NCBI RefSeq assembly: GCF_900291975.1
Contig: NZ_OMPN01000001.1
Coordinates: forward strand, 2,804,501-2,868,500
Direction: 5' to 3'
Source of the DNA: Agathobaculum massiliense
GTDB taxonomy: Bacteria; Bacillota; Clostridia; Oscillospirales; Butyricicoccaceae
Length of the DNA: 64,000 bases
Below are positions 42,311-50,418 of the stretch, piece after piece (positions within the stretch are counted from its first letter, which is position 1; every line of letters begins with the position of its first letter). The notes beneath the pieces are model-generated. The model ran no database searches. It was given only the letters and a program-made list of their open reading frames with translations, and was not told where the DNA came from. The translations under genes and the position numbers were made by a program.

Positions 42311-44134
42311 ATAAACAGGGAGCAATTAAAAGAGCGTGTGCGCAAGCTGCCCATGCAGCCAGGCGTATACCTGCACAAGGACAAGACTGGTAAGGTAATC
42401 TACGTCGGAAAAGCGAAGCTGCTGAAAAATCGGGTGTCCAACTACTTCCAGGCGCCGGAGCGCCTGAACCCGAAAACGCGGCAGCTTGTCAGCCATATCG
42501 CGGATTTCGACATCATTGTGACCGAGACCGAGTTCGAGGCGCTGGTGCTGGAAAATTCGATGATCAAAAAGTACAAGCCCAAGTACAACATCCTTCTCAA
42601 GGACGACAAGGGCTATCCGTATATCCGGCTGAATATGGACGCGCCGTATCCGGCGTTTTCCGTGGTGTCCAAGCCGGGGCATGACGGGGCGCGGTATTTC
42701 GGCCCCTACCCGGGGCGCGTGGCCGCGCGCCGCGCGATCGATACGATCAGCGAGGCGCTGCATCTCAAAACCTGCTCGCGCGTGTTCCCACGCGACATCG
42801 GCAAGGACCGGCCGTGCCTGAACCAGCATTTGGGACGTTGCTGCGCGCCCTGCACGGGTAAGGTCAGTCCGGAGGAGTACCATGCGCTGATCGGCCAGGC
42901 GGTCGCTTTGTTTGAGGGCGACGCAAAGCGGCTGGAAAAGGAACTGACGGAGAAAATGAATGAAGCGGCCGAGGAGCTGCAGTTCGAACGCGCGGCGCTG
43001 CTGCGCGACCGCCTGCGCGCGGTGCAGCGGCTGGGAACGCGGCAGCATGTGGTCGCGGGCGCGTTCGCGGAGCTGGATGTCGCGGCGTTTGTGCAGGGGC
43101 AGACGCGCGCCTGCGTGTGCGTGCTGCACTATGGCGGCGGCGCGCTGCAGGACAAGGAGTACACCCTGTTCCATCTGACCGAAAGCGATCCGGCCGAGGT
43201 GTTGTCGTCGTTCATCAAGCAGTATTATGCGCAGCGCGGCGCTGTGCCGAAAACCATACTCCTTTCGCACGAGCTTGAGGAGCAGGAGGCGGTGGCGGAA
43301 TACCTGTCTTCGATCGCGGAGCGACGGGTCGAACTGGCGGTCCCGCAGCGCGGCGAGCGCCGCGTGCTCACCAGGCTCGCGGAAAAAAACGCGCGCGAGG
43401 AGATCGAGCGCAGGGAAAAGCAGTCCGAGCGGCGGCACAAATCGCTCGAGCTTTTACAGAACGTCACCGGCATGGCCGCGCTGCCGCTGCGGCTCGAGGC
43501 ATACGATATCTCCAACTTCGCGGGGCAGGATACGGTCGGCTCGATGGTTGTGTTCACGGAAGGGCAGCCAAAAAAAAGCGACTACCGCAAATTCCGGATC
43601 GCCTGCGCGGCCAACGGGCAGGACGACTACGCCTCCATGCGTGAAATGCTCACCCGCCGCGTACAGCGCTATGTGGACGGGGACGAGAAATTCACGCCGC
43701 TGCCGGGGGCCTTTTTGATCGACGGCGGCCTGGGGCATGTTCGCGTTTGCAAGGAGGTGCTGGATTCGTTCGGGCTGACGACGCCCTGCTTCGGCATGGT
43801 CAAGGACGATCATCACCGCACGCGCGCGCTCGTTGCGCCGGACGGGCGCGAGTTCGGCATCTCGGCCACGCCCGCGCTGTTCGCGCTGATCGGCCGCATC
43901 CAGGAGGAGGTACACCGGTTTGCCATTGAGTATAACCGCAAGCTGGGCGGCAAAAAGGTGCGCGGTTCAACGCTTGACAAGATCGAGGGCATTGGGGACA
44001 AGCGGCGCGCCGAGCTGCTCCGGCACTTTGGCAGCATCGAGAACATCCGGCAGGCGAGCGAGCAGGAGCTTACGCGGGTGTTGCCGCGCAATGCGGCGCA
44101 GGCGGTATACGATTTTTTCCATAAGGAGGACTGA
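42311..44134 (+). CDS. uvrC: Excinuclease ABC subunit C (UvrC), apparent AUA start
   Basis: 607 residues. The GIY-YIG nuclease opens with P-G-V-Y-L-H-K-D and V-I-Y-V-G-K-A. The Cys-rich G-R-C-C-A-P-C, a UVR domain (F-E-R-A-A-L-L-R-D-R), an RNase-H-like nuclease (Y-D-I-S-N, D-G-G-L-G) and a final helix-hairpin-helix pair follow. It makes both cuts around DNA lesions with UvrA and UvrB. The family N-terminus M-N-R-E-Q-L-K matches here if ATA at 42311 is the start, nine bases after AAAGGGG. The only earlier start codon is a TTG at 42242 without SD; a later GTG at 42338 would remove conserved residues. Confidence 0.92.
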   Translation: MNREQLKERVRKLPMQPGVYLHKDKTGKVIYVGKAKLLKNRVSNYFQAPERLNPKTRQLVSHIADFDIIVTETEFEALVLENSMIKKYKPKYNILLKDDKGYPYIRLNMDAPYPAFSVVSKPGHDGARYFGPYPGRVAARRAIDTISEALHLKTCSRVFPRDIGKDRPCLNQHLGRCCAPCTGKVSPEEYHALIGQAVALFEGDAKRLEKELTEKMNEAAEELQFERAALLRDRLRAVQRLGTRQHVVAGAFAELDVAAFVQGQTRACVCVLHYGGGALQDKEYTLFHLTESDPAEVLSSFIKQYYAQRGAVPKTILLSHELEEQEAVAEYLSSIAERRVELAVPQRGERRVLTRLAEKNAREEIERREKQSERRHKSLELLQNVTGMAALPLRLEAYDISNFAGQDTVGSMVVFTEGQPKKSDYRKFRIACAANGQDDYASMREMLTRRVQRYVDGDEKFTPLPGAFLIDGGLGHVRVCKEVLDSFGLTTPCFGMVKDDHHRTRALVAPDGREFGISATPALFALIGRIQEEVHRFAIEYNRKLGGKKVRGSTLDKIEGIGDKRRAELLRHFGSIENIRQASEQELTRVLPRNAAQAVYDFFHKED

Positions 44135-44137
44135 AGT

Positions 44138-44719
44138 ATGCGTGTGGTATCCGGCTCCGCGCGCGGCTGTAAATTGCAGCCCGTACCCGGCATGAGTACC
44201 CGCCCGACGACCGACCGCGTTAAGGAAAATGTGTTCAACCTGATCCAGGAGCATGTCCGCGGCGCGGAGGTACTCGACCTGTTTGCGGGAACGGGGCAGC
44301 TTGGGATCGAGGCGCTTTCGCGAGGCGCGCGGCACTGTGATTTTGTGGAGTGCGATAAGGCGGCATACAATATCGTGTGTAAAAATACAGAAACCGCCCG
44401 CGTGGCCGACCGCGCCTCGCTACACCGGAAAGAGGCGGCCGACTTTGTTTCCTGTGCTGGAAAGCGGCGCTACAGCTTGATTTTTCTCGATCCCCCTTAC
44501 GGCGGCGAAATTCTGGAAAATGCATTATTACAAATAGAAACGTTTGACATTCTCTCTACAAATGGTATAATAATATGCGAAAGTGCAGTAGAGGACCGGT
44601 TTGCGCACGGGTTTGAGGTCGTCCGCGAACGTCGCTACGGCGCGACTTTGATTACCGTTCTGCGGAACGGCGAAACGGATGAAAAGCATGAGAGTAGCGA
44701 TCTATCCGGGCAGCTTTGA
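44138..44719 (+). CDS. rsmD: 16S rRNA m2G966 methyltransferase RsmD
   Basis: 193 residues. R-V-V-S-G-S-A-R-G at the start, the SAM site D-L-F-A-G-T-G near 45 and the catalytic D-P-P-Y near 118. The C-terminus overlaps the coaD start by 32 bases, an unusually long overlap for this pair. The gene begins three bases after uvrC. Confidence 0.93.
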   Translation: MRVVSGSARGCKLQPVPGMSTRPTTDRVKENVFNLIQEHVRGAEVLDLFAGTGQLGIEALSRGARHCDFVECDKAAYNIVCKNTETARVADRASLHRKEAADFVSCAGKRRYSLIFLDPPYGGEILENALLQIETFDILSTNGIIICESAVEDRFAHGFEVVRERRYGATLITVLRNGETDEKHESSDLSGQL

Positions 44720-45173
44720 CCCGGTCACCTTGGGACATCTGGATATTATCCGCCGCGCGTCGGTCGTGTTCGACCGGCTGATCGTTGCGGTGATGCATAA
44801 CCAGAATAAAAAGCCGATGTTTTCGGTGGACGAGCGTATGGATTTCCTGAAGCGGACGACAGGCGACCTGCCTAACGTGGAGGTCGCGTCGTTTGGCGGC
44901 CTACTCGCGGATTATGCGAAGCAGGAGGGCGCCTGTGCGGTGGTTAAGGGACTGCGCGCGGTTTCGGATTTTGAATATGAGTTCCAGATGGCGCTGGCGA
45001 ACCGGAAGCTTAATCCTGAATTGGACACGGTGTTCCTGATGACGAGTGCGGAGTATATGTATTTATCCTCGTCCGTAGTAAAGGATATTGCGGTGCATGG
45101 CGGCAGCGTTGCCGGATTTGTCCCTGCAGAAATCATAGACGATATTGTGCGCCGCACAAGAAAGGAAGGCTAA
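44688..45173 (+). CDS. coaD: Phosphopantetheine adenylyltransferase CoaD
   Basis: 161 residues. The nucleotidyl-transfer motif P-G-S-F-D-P-V-T-L-G-H lies at 6-16, and the S-S-S-V-V-K-D near 126 corresponds to ISSTxVR. It makes dephospho-CoA from 4'-phosphopantetheine and ATP. The ATG at 44688 gives the family N-terminus M-R-V-A-I-Y-P-G; an ATG three codons earlier is possible. The rsmD-coaD pair is common in Firmicutes. Confidence 0.93.
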   Translation: MRVAIYPGSFDPVTLGHLDIIRRASVVFDRLIVAVMHNQNKKPMFSVDERMDFLKRTTGDLPNVEVASFGGLLADYAKQEGACAVVKGLRAVSDFEYEFQMALANRKLNPELDTVFLMTSAEYMYLSSSVVKDIAVHGGSVAGFVPAEIIDDIVRRTRKEG

Positions 45174-45175
45174 CG

Positions 45176-45631
45176 ATGGCAACTTTGGACGAACTGATCA
45201 ACAGCATGTACGATATGGTACAGGACGCGAAAGGCATCCCGCTGGCGGGCGAGAAGTGCATCTTGGAGCGCGACCGTCTGCTTGATCTGCTCGATGAGCT
45301 GCGCGCCACGCTGCCGAACGACTTGAAAACAGCGCAGGACATCGTTGAGAAACGCAGTGAAATGCTTGCCTCCGGAAAGCGCGAGGCGGAATCGATCCGC
45401 CGTCAGGCGGAGGAGGATGCCCGGCAGATGGTTTCCGAAACCGAGATTGTCGTGGCCGCGCGACGCAAGGCAAAGGAAGTGCAGGGCAACGCGGAGATCC
45501 AGGCCCGAGAGTTGCGCCGAGTGACGAACGAATATTGTGAGGATACGCTCAAGCGCACCGAGGAGGCGGTGGCGCTTTCGCTGGAGGAGATCCGCAAGGT
45601 GCGCCAGCGCTTTAAGAGCATCGCCAAATAA
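45176..45631 (+). CDS. Coiled-coil protein downstream of coaD
   Basis: 151 residues, nearly all helix, with Ala/Glu/Arg/Lys heptads from about 35 to 145, like the stator b subunit of rotary ATPases or DivIVA-type proteins. No membrane segment and no catalytic motif. Similar coiled-coil genes follow coaD in other Clostridia and are usually left unnamed. It starts two bases after the coaD stop and ends at a terminator. Confidence 0.75.
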   Translation: MATLDELINSMYDMVQDAKGIPLAGEKCILERDRLLDLLDELRATLPNDLKTAQDIVEKRSEMLASGKREAESIRRQAEEDARQMVSETEIVVAARRKAKEVQGNAEIQARELRRVTNEYCEDTLKRTEEAVALSLEEIRKVRQRFKSIAK

Positions 45632-45651
45632 ATAATATTTTGCAGCATCCG

Positions 45652-45681
45652 AAAAGCCAGGTTTTTTACCTGGCTTTTTTT
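45652..45681 (+). terminator. Intrinsic terminator
   Basis: AAAGCCAGGT pairs with ACCTGGCTTT around a T5 loop and is followed by more T residues. It closes the uvrC-rsmD-coaD unit. Between it and the mraZ promoter lie about 240 bases of AT-rich sequence with no supported gene. Confidence 0.9.
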
Positions 45682-45837
45682 GCTGCGTTTTGCCGGCGAA
45701 ATAAGGTGGAATAAACTGTAAAATAAGAGGAGGGTGGGAAAACGGCGCGGTACGGGCGGAAAGAATGCGCGTTTTTGTGGGATTTCTCCCCACCGTTCGC
45801 GCAGCCAAAATAGGCGTTTGTGGAAAGGAAAAATAAT

Positions 45838-45851
45838 CGAACAAGTGTTTG
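45838..45851 (+). promoter_or_regulatory. Candidate LexA (SOS) box
   Basis: CGAACAAGTGTTTG agrees with the Firmicutes LexA consensus CGAAC-RNRY-GTTY at every defined position up to the last base. It lies 72 bases upstream of the mraZ promoter -35. A single match in AT-rich sequence may be chance. Confidence 0.35.
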
Positions 45852-45922
45852 AAAAATTGCAAAAACCACTGTTTTTTCATTTTACCGCCATAATCTTCCG
45901 CAAAAAAATACGAAAAAAATCC

Positions 45923-45951
45923 TTGCAATCTGGAGGGCTTCTCGTTATAAT
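45923..45951 (+). promoter_or_regulatory. Sigma-A promoter of the division cluster
   Basis: TTGCAA, 17 bases, a perfect TATAAT. The MraZ box begins seven bases after the -10. Confidence 0.8.
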
Positions 45952-45957
45952 GGATTC

Positions 45958-45990
45958 AAGGTGGTGAGAAGTGGGGTAAAGTGTCACAGA
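45958..45990 (+). promoter_or_regulatory. MraZ-binding box (three 10-bp direct repeats)
   Basis: GTG triplets occur at 45961, 45971 and 45981 with exact 10-base spacing, each preceded by AA or AAG (the third reads AAAGTGT). This is the repeat architecture bound by MraZ rings upstream of mraZ in other bacteria. Its place at the transcription start fits negative autoregulation. Confidence 0.7.
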
Positions 45991-46021
45991 TTCCACCAAA
46001 GGGAAAGCGTGGTGTGAATCG

Positions 46022-46438
46022 GTGAAAGGCGAATACAAGCATTCCATAGACGCCAAGGGGCGTCTGGCGATGCCGGCCAAGCTTCGTGATGAGCTCGGCG
46101 AACGCTTCACCGTCACCAAAGGGCTGGATGGATGTCTGGCCGTTTATCCGGAAAAAGAGTGGGAGGGGCTGGAAGAGCGCATCCGCTCCCTGCCCATGTC
46201 CAAATCCCGCGATCTGCAGCGCTTTTTCTTCTCGGCCGCGTTCGACGCCGAGCTGGACGCGCAGGGCCGCATCCTGCTGCCCGCCAACCTGCGCGCGTAC
46301 GCAGGGCTGAGCAAGGAGACGGTCGTTATCGGCGCCTCTAACCATGCGGAAATTTGGGACGCCGTGAAATGGGCGGCTTACAATGACAGCATCACCGATG
46401 ATCGCATCATGGAGGCCATGGAGGATCTCGGGTTCTAA
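46022..46438 (+). CDS. mraZ: Transcriptional regulator MraZ
   Basis: 138 residues with two AbrB-like half-domains. Each contains the D-x-K/Q-G-R motif: D-A-K-G-R-L near 10-15 and D-A-Q-G-R-I near 77-82. MraZ forms rings and binds repeats upstream of its own operon. It starts at GTG; the expected repeats sit 32-61 bases upstream. First gene of the dcw cluster. Confidence 0.95.
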   Translation: MKGEYKHSIDAKGRLAMPAKLRDELGERFTVTKGLDGCLAVYPEKEWEGLEERIRSLPMSKSRDLQRFFFSAAFDAELDAQGRILLPANLRAYAGLSKETVVIGASNHAEIWDAVKWAAYNDSITDDRIMEAMEDLGF

Positions 46439-46465
46439 AAAGCGCCGTACAAGGAGGGTCAGCGT

Positions 46466-47413
46466 ATGGAATTTCATCACGTTTCCATTTTGCTCGAACC
46501 CTGTCTGGAGGCGCTGCATATCAAGCCGGACGGCGTTTACGTCGATGCGACGACAGGCGGCGCCGGACATTCGCTCCGCATTGCGGAGCGTTTGCATGAT
46601 ACTGGACGCCTGGTCTGCATCGATCGGGACGACGAGGCGCTGGAAAACGCGAAAGTGCGCCTGAAGAAGGTCTGGCAGCGCGTATACACGGTGAAAAGCG
46701 ATTTCCGCGAGATTGATCGGGTGCTTGCCAGCCTGGGGCTGGCGGGCGCGGATGGGATACTGTTCGACTTGGGCGTTTCGTCGCCGCAGTTGGACCATGC
46801 GGAGCGAGGTTTTTCCTACATGAAGGATGCGCCGCTCGACATGCGGATGGACCGGACGCAGACGCTGACCGCGTACGACGTGGTAAACGGCTGGAGCAGG
46901 GAGGAACTTCGTCGTATCCTGTTCGAATACGGCGAAGAACGCTATGCGCCGCTGATAGCAGCGGCCATCGAGCGGGAGAGAGAAAAAAAGCCGATAGAAA
47001 CGACGGGAGAGCTTGTAGAAATCATAAAGGGCGCGATGCCGGCCAAGGCGTTGCGGGAAAAACAGCATCCGGCCAAGCGCAGCTTTCAGGCGATCCGCAT
47101 AGCCGTTAATGACGAGCTTGGCGCGGTGCGGGAAGCGATGGATAAGGCGATCGACTGCCTGAACCCGGGCGGGCGCCTGGCGGTGATCACATTCCACAGC
47201 CTAGAGGACCGCATTGTCAAAGCCGCGTTCCACCAGGCGGCACAGGGCTGCACCTGCCCGAAGGATTTTCCGGTCTGCGTCTGCGGCGGGAAGCCTAAAG
47301 TCAGGCTGACGCCCCGCAAGCCGATTCTGCCGGATGAGAAAGAACTTGCAGACAACCCGCGGGCGCGGAGCGCAAAGCTTCGCGTGTGCGAAAAAATAGG
47401 AACAGACGGATAG
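46466..47413 (+). CDS. rsmH: 16S rRNA m4C1402 methyltransferase RsmH
   Basis: 315 residues, standard length. D-A-T-T-G-G-A-G-H near 28-36 is the SAM site, with D-L-G-V-S-S-P-Q-L-D near 97 and a cysteine-containing C-terminal stretch C-T-C-P-K-D-F-P-V-C-V-C. Second gene of the dcw cluster after AAGGAGG. Confidence 0.97.
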   Translation: MEFHHVSILLEPCLEALHIKPDGVYVDATTGGAGHSLRIAERLHDTGRLVCIDRDDEALENAKVRLKKVWQRVYTVKSDFREIDRVLASLGLAGADGILFDLGVSSPQLDHAERGFSYMKDAPLDMRMDRTQTLTAYDVVNGWSREELRRILFEYGEERYAPLIAAAIEREREKKPIETTGELVEIIKGAMPAKALREKQHPAKRSFQAIRIAVNDELGAVREAMDKAIDCLNPGGRLAVITFHSLEDRIVKAAFHQAAQGCTCPKDFPVCVCGGKPKVRLTPRKPILPDEKELADNPRARSAKLRVCEKIGTDG

Positions 47414-47430
47414 GACAGAAAGGAAATGCA

Positions 47431-47919
47431 ATGATGACTGCCAGCAGGGAGAGCGTAGCGTACAAACAGTATGAAGAGCGCATGGCGCCCGTACAACAGG
47501 AAAGAACACGCGACCTCCGTGCAGTCCCGACGCCGCGCCGCCGCAAAAAAGCCGCCGTACGGCTGAACGTGTTCGTGTGCGTCAGCGTCATTGCGATCGC
47601 AGCGGTGTATATCCTGTTCTGCCAGATGCAGCTGACCCAGCTGACCGCGCAGGTCAGCACCCAGACCGAGGCGCTCGACGAGCTTGCGGCGGAAAATGTT
47701 TCCCTGTCAAGCAAGCAGATGAACAGCATGGACATGACGCAGGTGGAGGAATATGCGGTGAACCACCTGGGCATGGTAAAAATGGACAATTCACAGATCG
47801 AATATGTGGAACTGACCAATCCGGATACGGTCACGGTGGCGCAAAGCGGGGTGTCACTGGACGCGCTGTTTTCCGGCTTGGCGCGCAGCTTTTCTGCAGC
47901 CCTGGAATATATCCGGTAA
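47431..47919 (+). CDS. ftsL: FtsL-like division protein
   Basis: 162 residues. A basic cytoplasmic tail (about 1-45) precedes one membrane helix (about 46-64) and an extracytoplasmic coiled coil (about 65-110). The layout and position between rsmH and the PBP gene identify it. FtsL pairs with DivIC/FtsB and FtsQ to activate septal synthesis. Two adjacent ATGs exist; the first follows AAAGGA by six bases. The tail is longer than in Bacillus FtsL. Confidence 0.85.
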   Translation: MMTASRESVAYKQYEERMAPVQQERTRDLRAVPTPRRRKKAAVRLNVFVCVSVIAIAAVYILFCQMQLTQLTAQVSTQTEALDELAAENVSLSSKQMNSMDMTQVEEYAVNHLGMVKMDNSQIEYVELTNPDTVTVAQSGVSLDALFSGLARSFSAALEYIR

Positions 47920-48017
47920 GTAAATGAATAGGATGCGTAATAGGGGAGTGAGAGGTGGAAACTTCTGACTCCTTACGCTTTTTTTCGACCAAACGGCAGT
48001 GGAGGGATGCAACGCAA

Positions 48018-50408
48018 ATGGCAGCAAAGGGACCGAACAATTTAATGCGCTCGCGCATCGTGATGCTCACGCTGGCGTTTGTGGCGATCGGCTTCGGCCT
48101 GGTCGCCGTGCGCCTGCTGTATATGCAGGTATTCCGCAACGACTTTTATGTGCAGCAGGCGACAACACTGCAGACGCGGGACACGCTGGTCACGCCCAAC
48201 CGCGGCACGATCTATGACGCGAATATGCAGGTGCTGGCTGAATCGGCCTCGGTCGCCCGTATTACGGTCAACCCCAAGGCTGTGATCGACGAGTCCAAGG
48301 TGAACAAGGGGATACCGGCGGAACAGCAGCAGCAGGAGCTGGCGCAGATTCTTGCCGACACGCTGGAGTTGGACTACGACACCGTGCTGGGGAAAATCAA
48401 AAGAACCGATACCCAATATCAGATCATCGCCCAAAAGGTAGATAAGGACACGGAAAACGCCCTGTATGAAAAGCTCGAGGCTGCGGGCTGCGGCAACGCG
48501 GTCTATTCCGAGCCGGACACCAAGCGGTATTACAAATACGGCGCCTTCCTTTCCACCGTGCTGGGCTATGTCAACGACGATAACGTGGGCGTTTACGGCT
48601 TGGAATCCGAATACGAGAGCGAGCTTGCCGGTACTGCGGGGCGCATCGTCCGCGCGCAGAATGCCAAAAACCAGGATATGCCGTATGATTATCAGCAGTA
48701 CATTCCGGCAACGGACGGAAACTCGCTTGTGCTGACGATCGACAGCGACATCCAGAATATCCTAGAAAAGCATCTGGAAACCGCGCTGGCGGATAATCCC
48801 AATGCACGCGACGGCGTATCGGGTATTGTGATGGATGTCAAAACCGGCGCGGTGCTAGCGATGGCCAACCTGCCGGACTTCGACCCCAACCAGCCGCGCG
48901 TAATCTCGGACGAACGGTACCTGAACGAGCTGAAGGAGACCGTGCAGAAGCTTTTGGAGGAGGCCGGTGTATCGGCGGAGATCCCCGACAAATACTATCA
49001 GGAGGGCGGACTGGATAACCTGCCGGAGAGCGTGCAGAACAATGAGGCCTTGGTTGACGCGCTGACGGACGCGCGGACCGAGGAGCTTTACAAGATGTGG
49101 TATAATCCGGTTGTGACCGATACCTATGAGCCGGGCTCCACTTTCAAGCTGATGAACGTGGCGACCGCCTATGAGCTGGGCGTGGTGCATGCGGAGGATA
49201 CCTTTTACTGCGGCGGCTCGATGATGGTCGGCGACTGGAAGGAGCCGATCAAATGCCACAACACCAACGGGCATGGCTCGCAGACGCTGACGCAGGCGGT
49301 GATGAACTCCTGTAACGTGGCGATGATGCAGATCGTAGCAAAGACCGGCAGGGAACGCTTTTACGACTTTTTCAAGGCGTTCGGCATGAATAGCAGGACC
49401 GGCATCGACCTGCCAAATGAAAGCCCAGGCATCTTCTTTGACGTAGAGGACAGCACCTCGTGGAACGAGGTGTCGCTCGCGGTATCCTCGTTCGGCCAGC
49501 GCTTCCAGGTAACGCCGATTCAGATGGCGAGCATGATTTCGGCCATCGTGGACGACGGGAGGCTGAAAAAGCCTTATCTGGTCCGCGAGGTGCTGAATGC
49601 GGACGGTTCGATCAAATCCACGGCCGAGACCGAGGTTGTCCGCCAGGTCATTTCGGAGGACACCTCCGCGTATATGCGCGATACGATGCTGCAGGTTGTG
49701 GAAAGCGGCACGGGCAAGAACGCCTATGTACCCGGCTACCGTGTGGGCGGTAAGACCGCAACCTCAGAGATTCTGAAAGAGGCGGAGGACGTCGAGGACC
49801 GCTATACGGCTTCGTTTATCGGCGTGGCGCCGATGGACGATCCGCAGATCGTGGTGCTGGTCGCGATCAGCGACCTGCCGGAATCCTCTCCGCACGGCGG
49901 CGGTGCGCTCGCCGCGCCGGTCGTCGGCCGCATCATGGAGGATGTGCTGCCGTATATCGGCGTGACGCCGGTGTATACCGATGAGGAAAACGACCGCCGC
50001 GAGCTGACCGTACCCGGCGTGGTCGGCTCCACGCAGGAGCAGGCGGCGAGCACGCTGCAGCAGGCGGGCTTTGCGTACCGCGTCGTCGGCAGCGGCGACA
50101 CGGTCACCGACCAGGTGCCGGCCAGTGGTGTGCGCATTCCGGCCAGTGGCAAGGTCATCCTGTATATGGGCGAGGATAAGCCTGCGGAGCAGATCGAGGT
50201 ACCCGACCTGACCGGATTGACGCCGGACGAGTGCCGAGACACGCTGGAGCAGTACGGACTGTACCTCAAGCAGAAGGGGGTCGCGTCCTCGCAGATTACA
50301 GGCAATACCACCGCGAGCCGGCAGAGTCCGGCAAAAGGGACCAAGGTGAATATCGGCGCGGTGGTCACGGTTGAATTTTCCGACACAACGGGTGTCGACG
50401 ACCGATAG
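48018..50408 (+). CDS. Class B penicillin-binding protein with two PASTA domains (FtsI/SpoVD type)
   Basis: 796 residues. A single N-terminal membrane helix (about 16-36), a pedestal domain, and then a transpeptidase with S-T-F-K (Ser374) and S-C-N (Ser431). The third motif reads K-T-A (Lys579) where K-T-G is expected. Two PASTA domains occupy about 650-796. It crosslinks septal or spore peptidoglycan with the FtsW-type enzyme downstream. An upstream GTG (47955) with a fair SD is an alternative start, but the codons between look unlike the rest of the gene, so I chose the ATG after GGAGGG. Confidence 0.92.
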   Translation: MAAKGPNNLMRSRIVMLTLAFVAIGFGLVAVRLLYMQVFRNDFYVQQATTLQTRDTLVTPNRGTIYDANMQVLAESASVARITVNPKAVIDESKVNKGIPAEQQQQELAQILADTLELDYDTVLGKIKRTDTQYQIIAQKVDKDTENALYEKLEAAGCGNAVYSEPDTKRYYKYGAFLSTVLGYVNDDNVGVYGLESEYESELAGTAGRIVRAQNAKNQDMPYDYQQYIPATDGNSLVLTIDSDIQNILEKHLETALADNPNARDGVSGIVMDVKTGAVLAMANLPDFDPNQPRVISDERYLNELKETVQKLLEEAGVSAEIPDKYYQEGGLDNLPESVQNNEALVDALTDARTEELYKMWYNPVVTDTYEPGSTFKLMNVATAYELGVVHAEDTFYCGGSMMVGDWKEPIKCHNTNGHGSQTLTQAVMNSCNVAMMQIVAKTGRERFYDFFKAFGMNSRTGIDLPNESPGIFFDVEDSTSWNEVSLAVSSFGQRFQVTPIQMASMISAIVDDGRLKKPYLVREVLNADGSIKSTAETEVVRQVISEDTSAYMRDTMLQVVESGTGKNAYVPGYRVGGKTATSEILKEAEDVEDRYTASFIGVAPMDDPQIVVLVAISDLPESSPHGGGALAAPVVGRIMEDVLPYIGVTPVYTDEENDRRELTVPGVVGSTQEQAASTLQQAGFAYRVVGSGDTVTDQVPASGVRIPASGKVILYMGEDKPAEQIEVPDLTGLTPDECRDTLEQYGLYLKQKGVASSQITGNTTASRQSPAKGTKVNIGAVVTVEFSDTTGVDDR

Positions 50409-50418
50409 GAGGAACGGA

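Noticed and set aside
45734-45967. 77-codon plus-strand frame upstream of mraZ
   Set aside because: No Shine-Dalgarno site; it runs through the dcw promoter and into the MraZ box.
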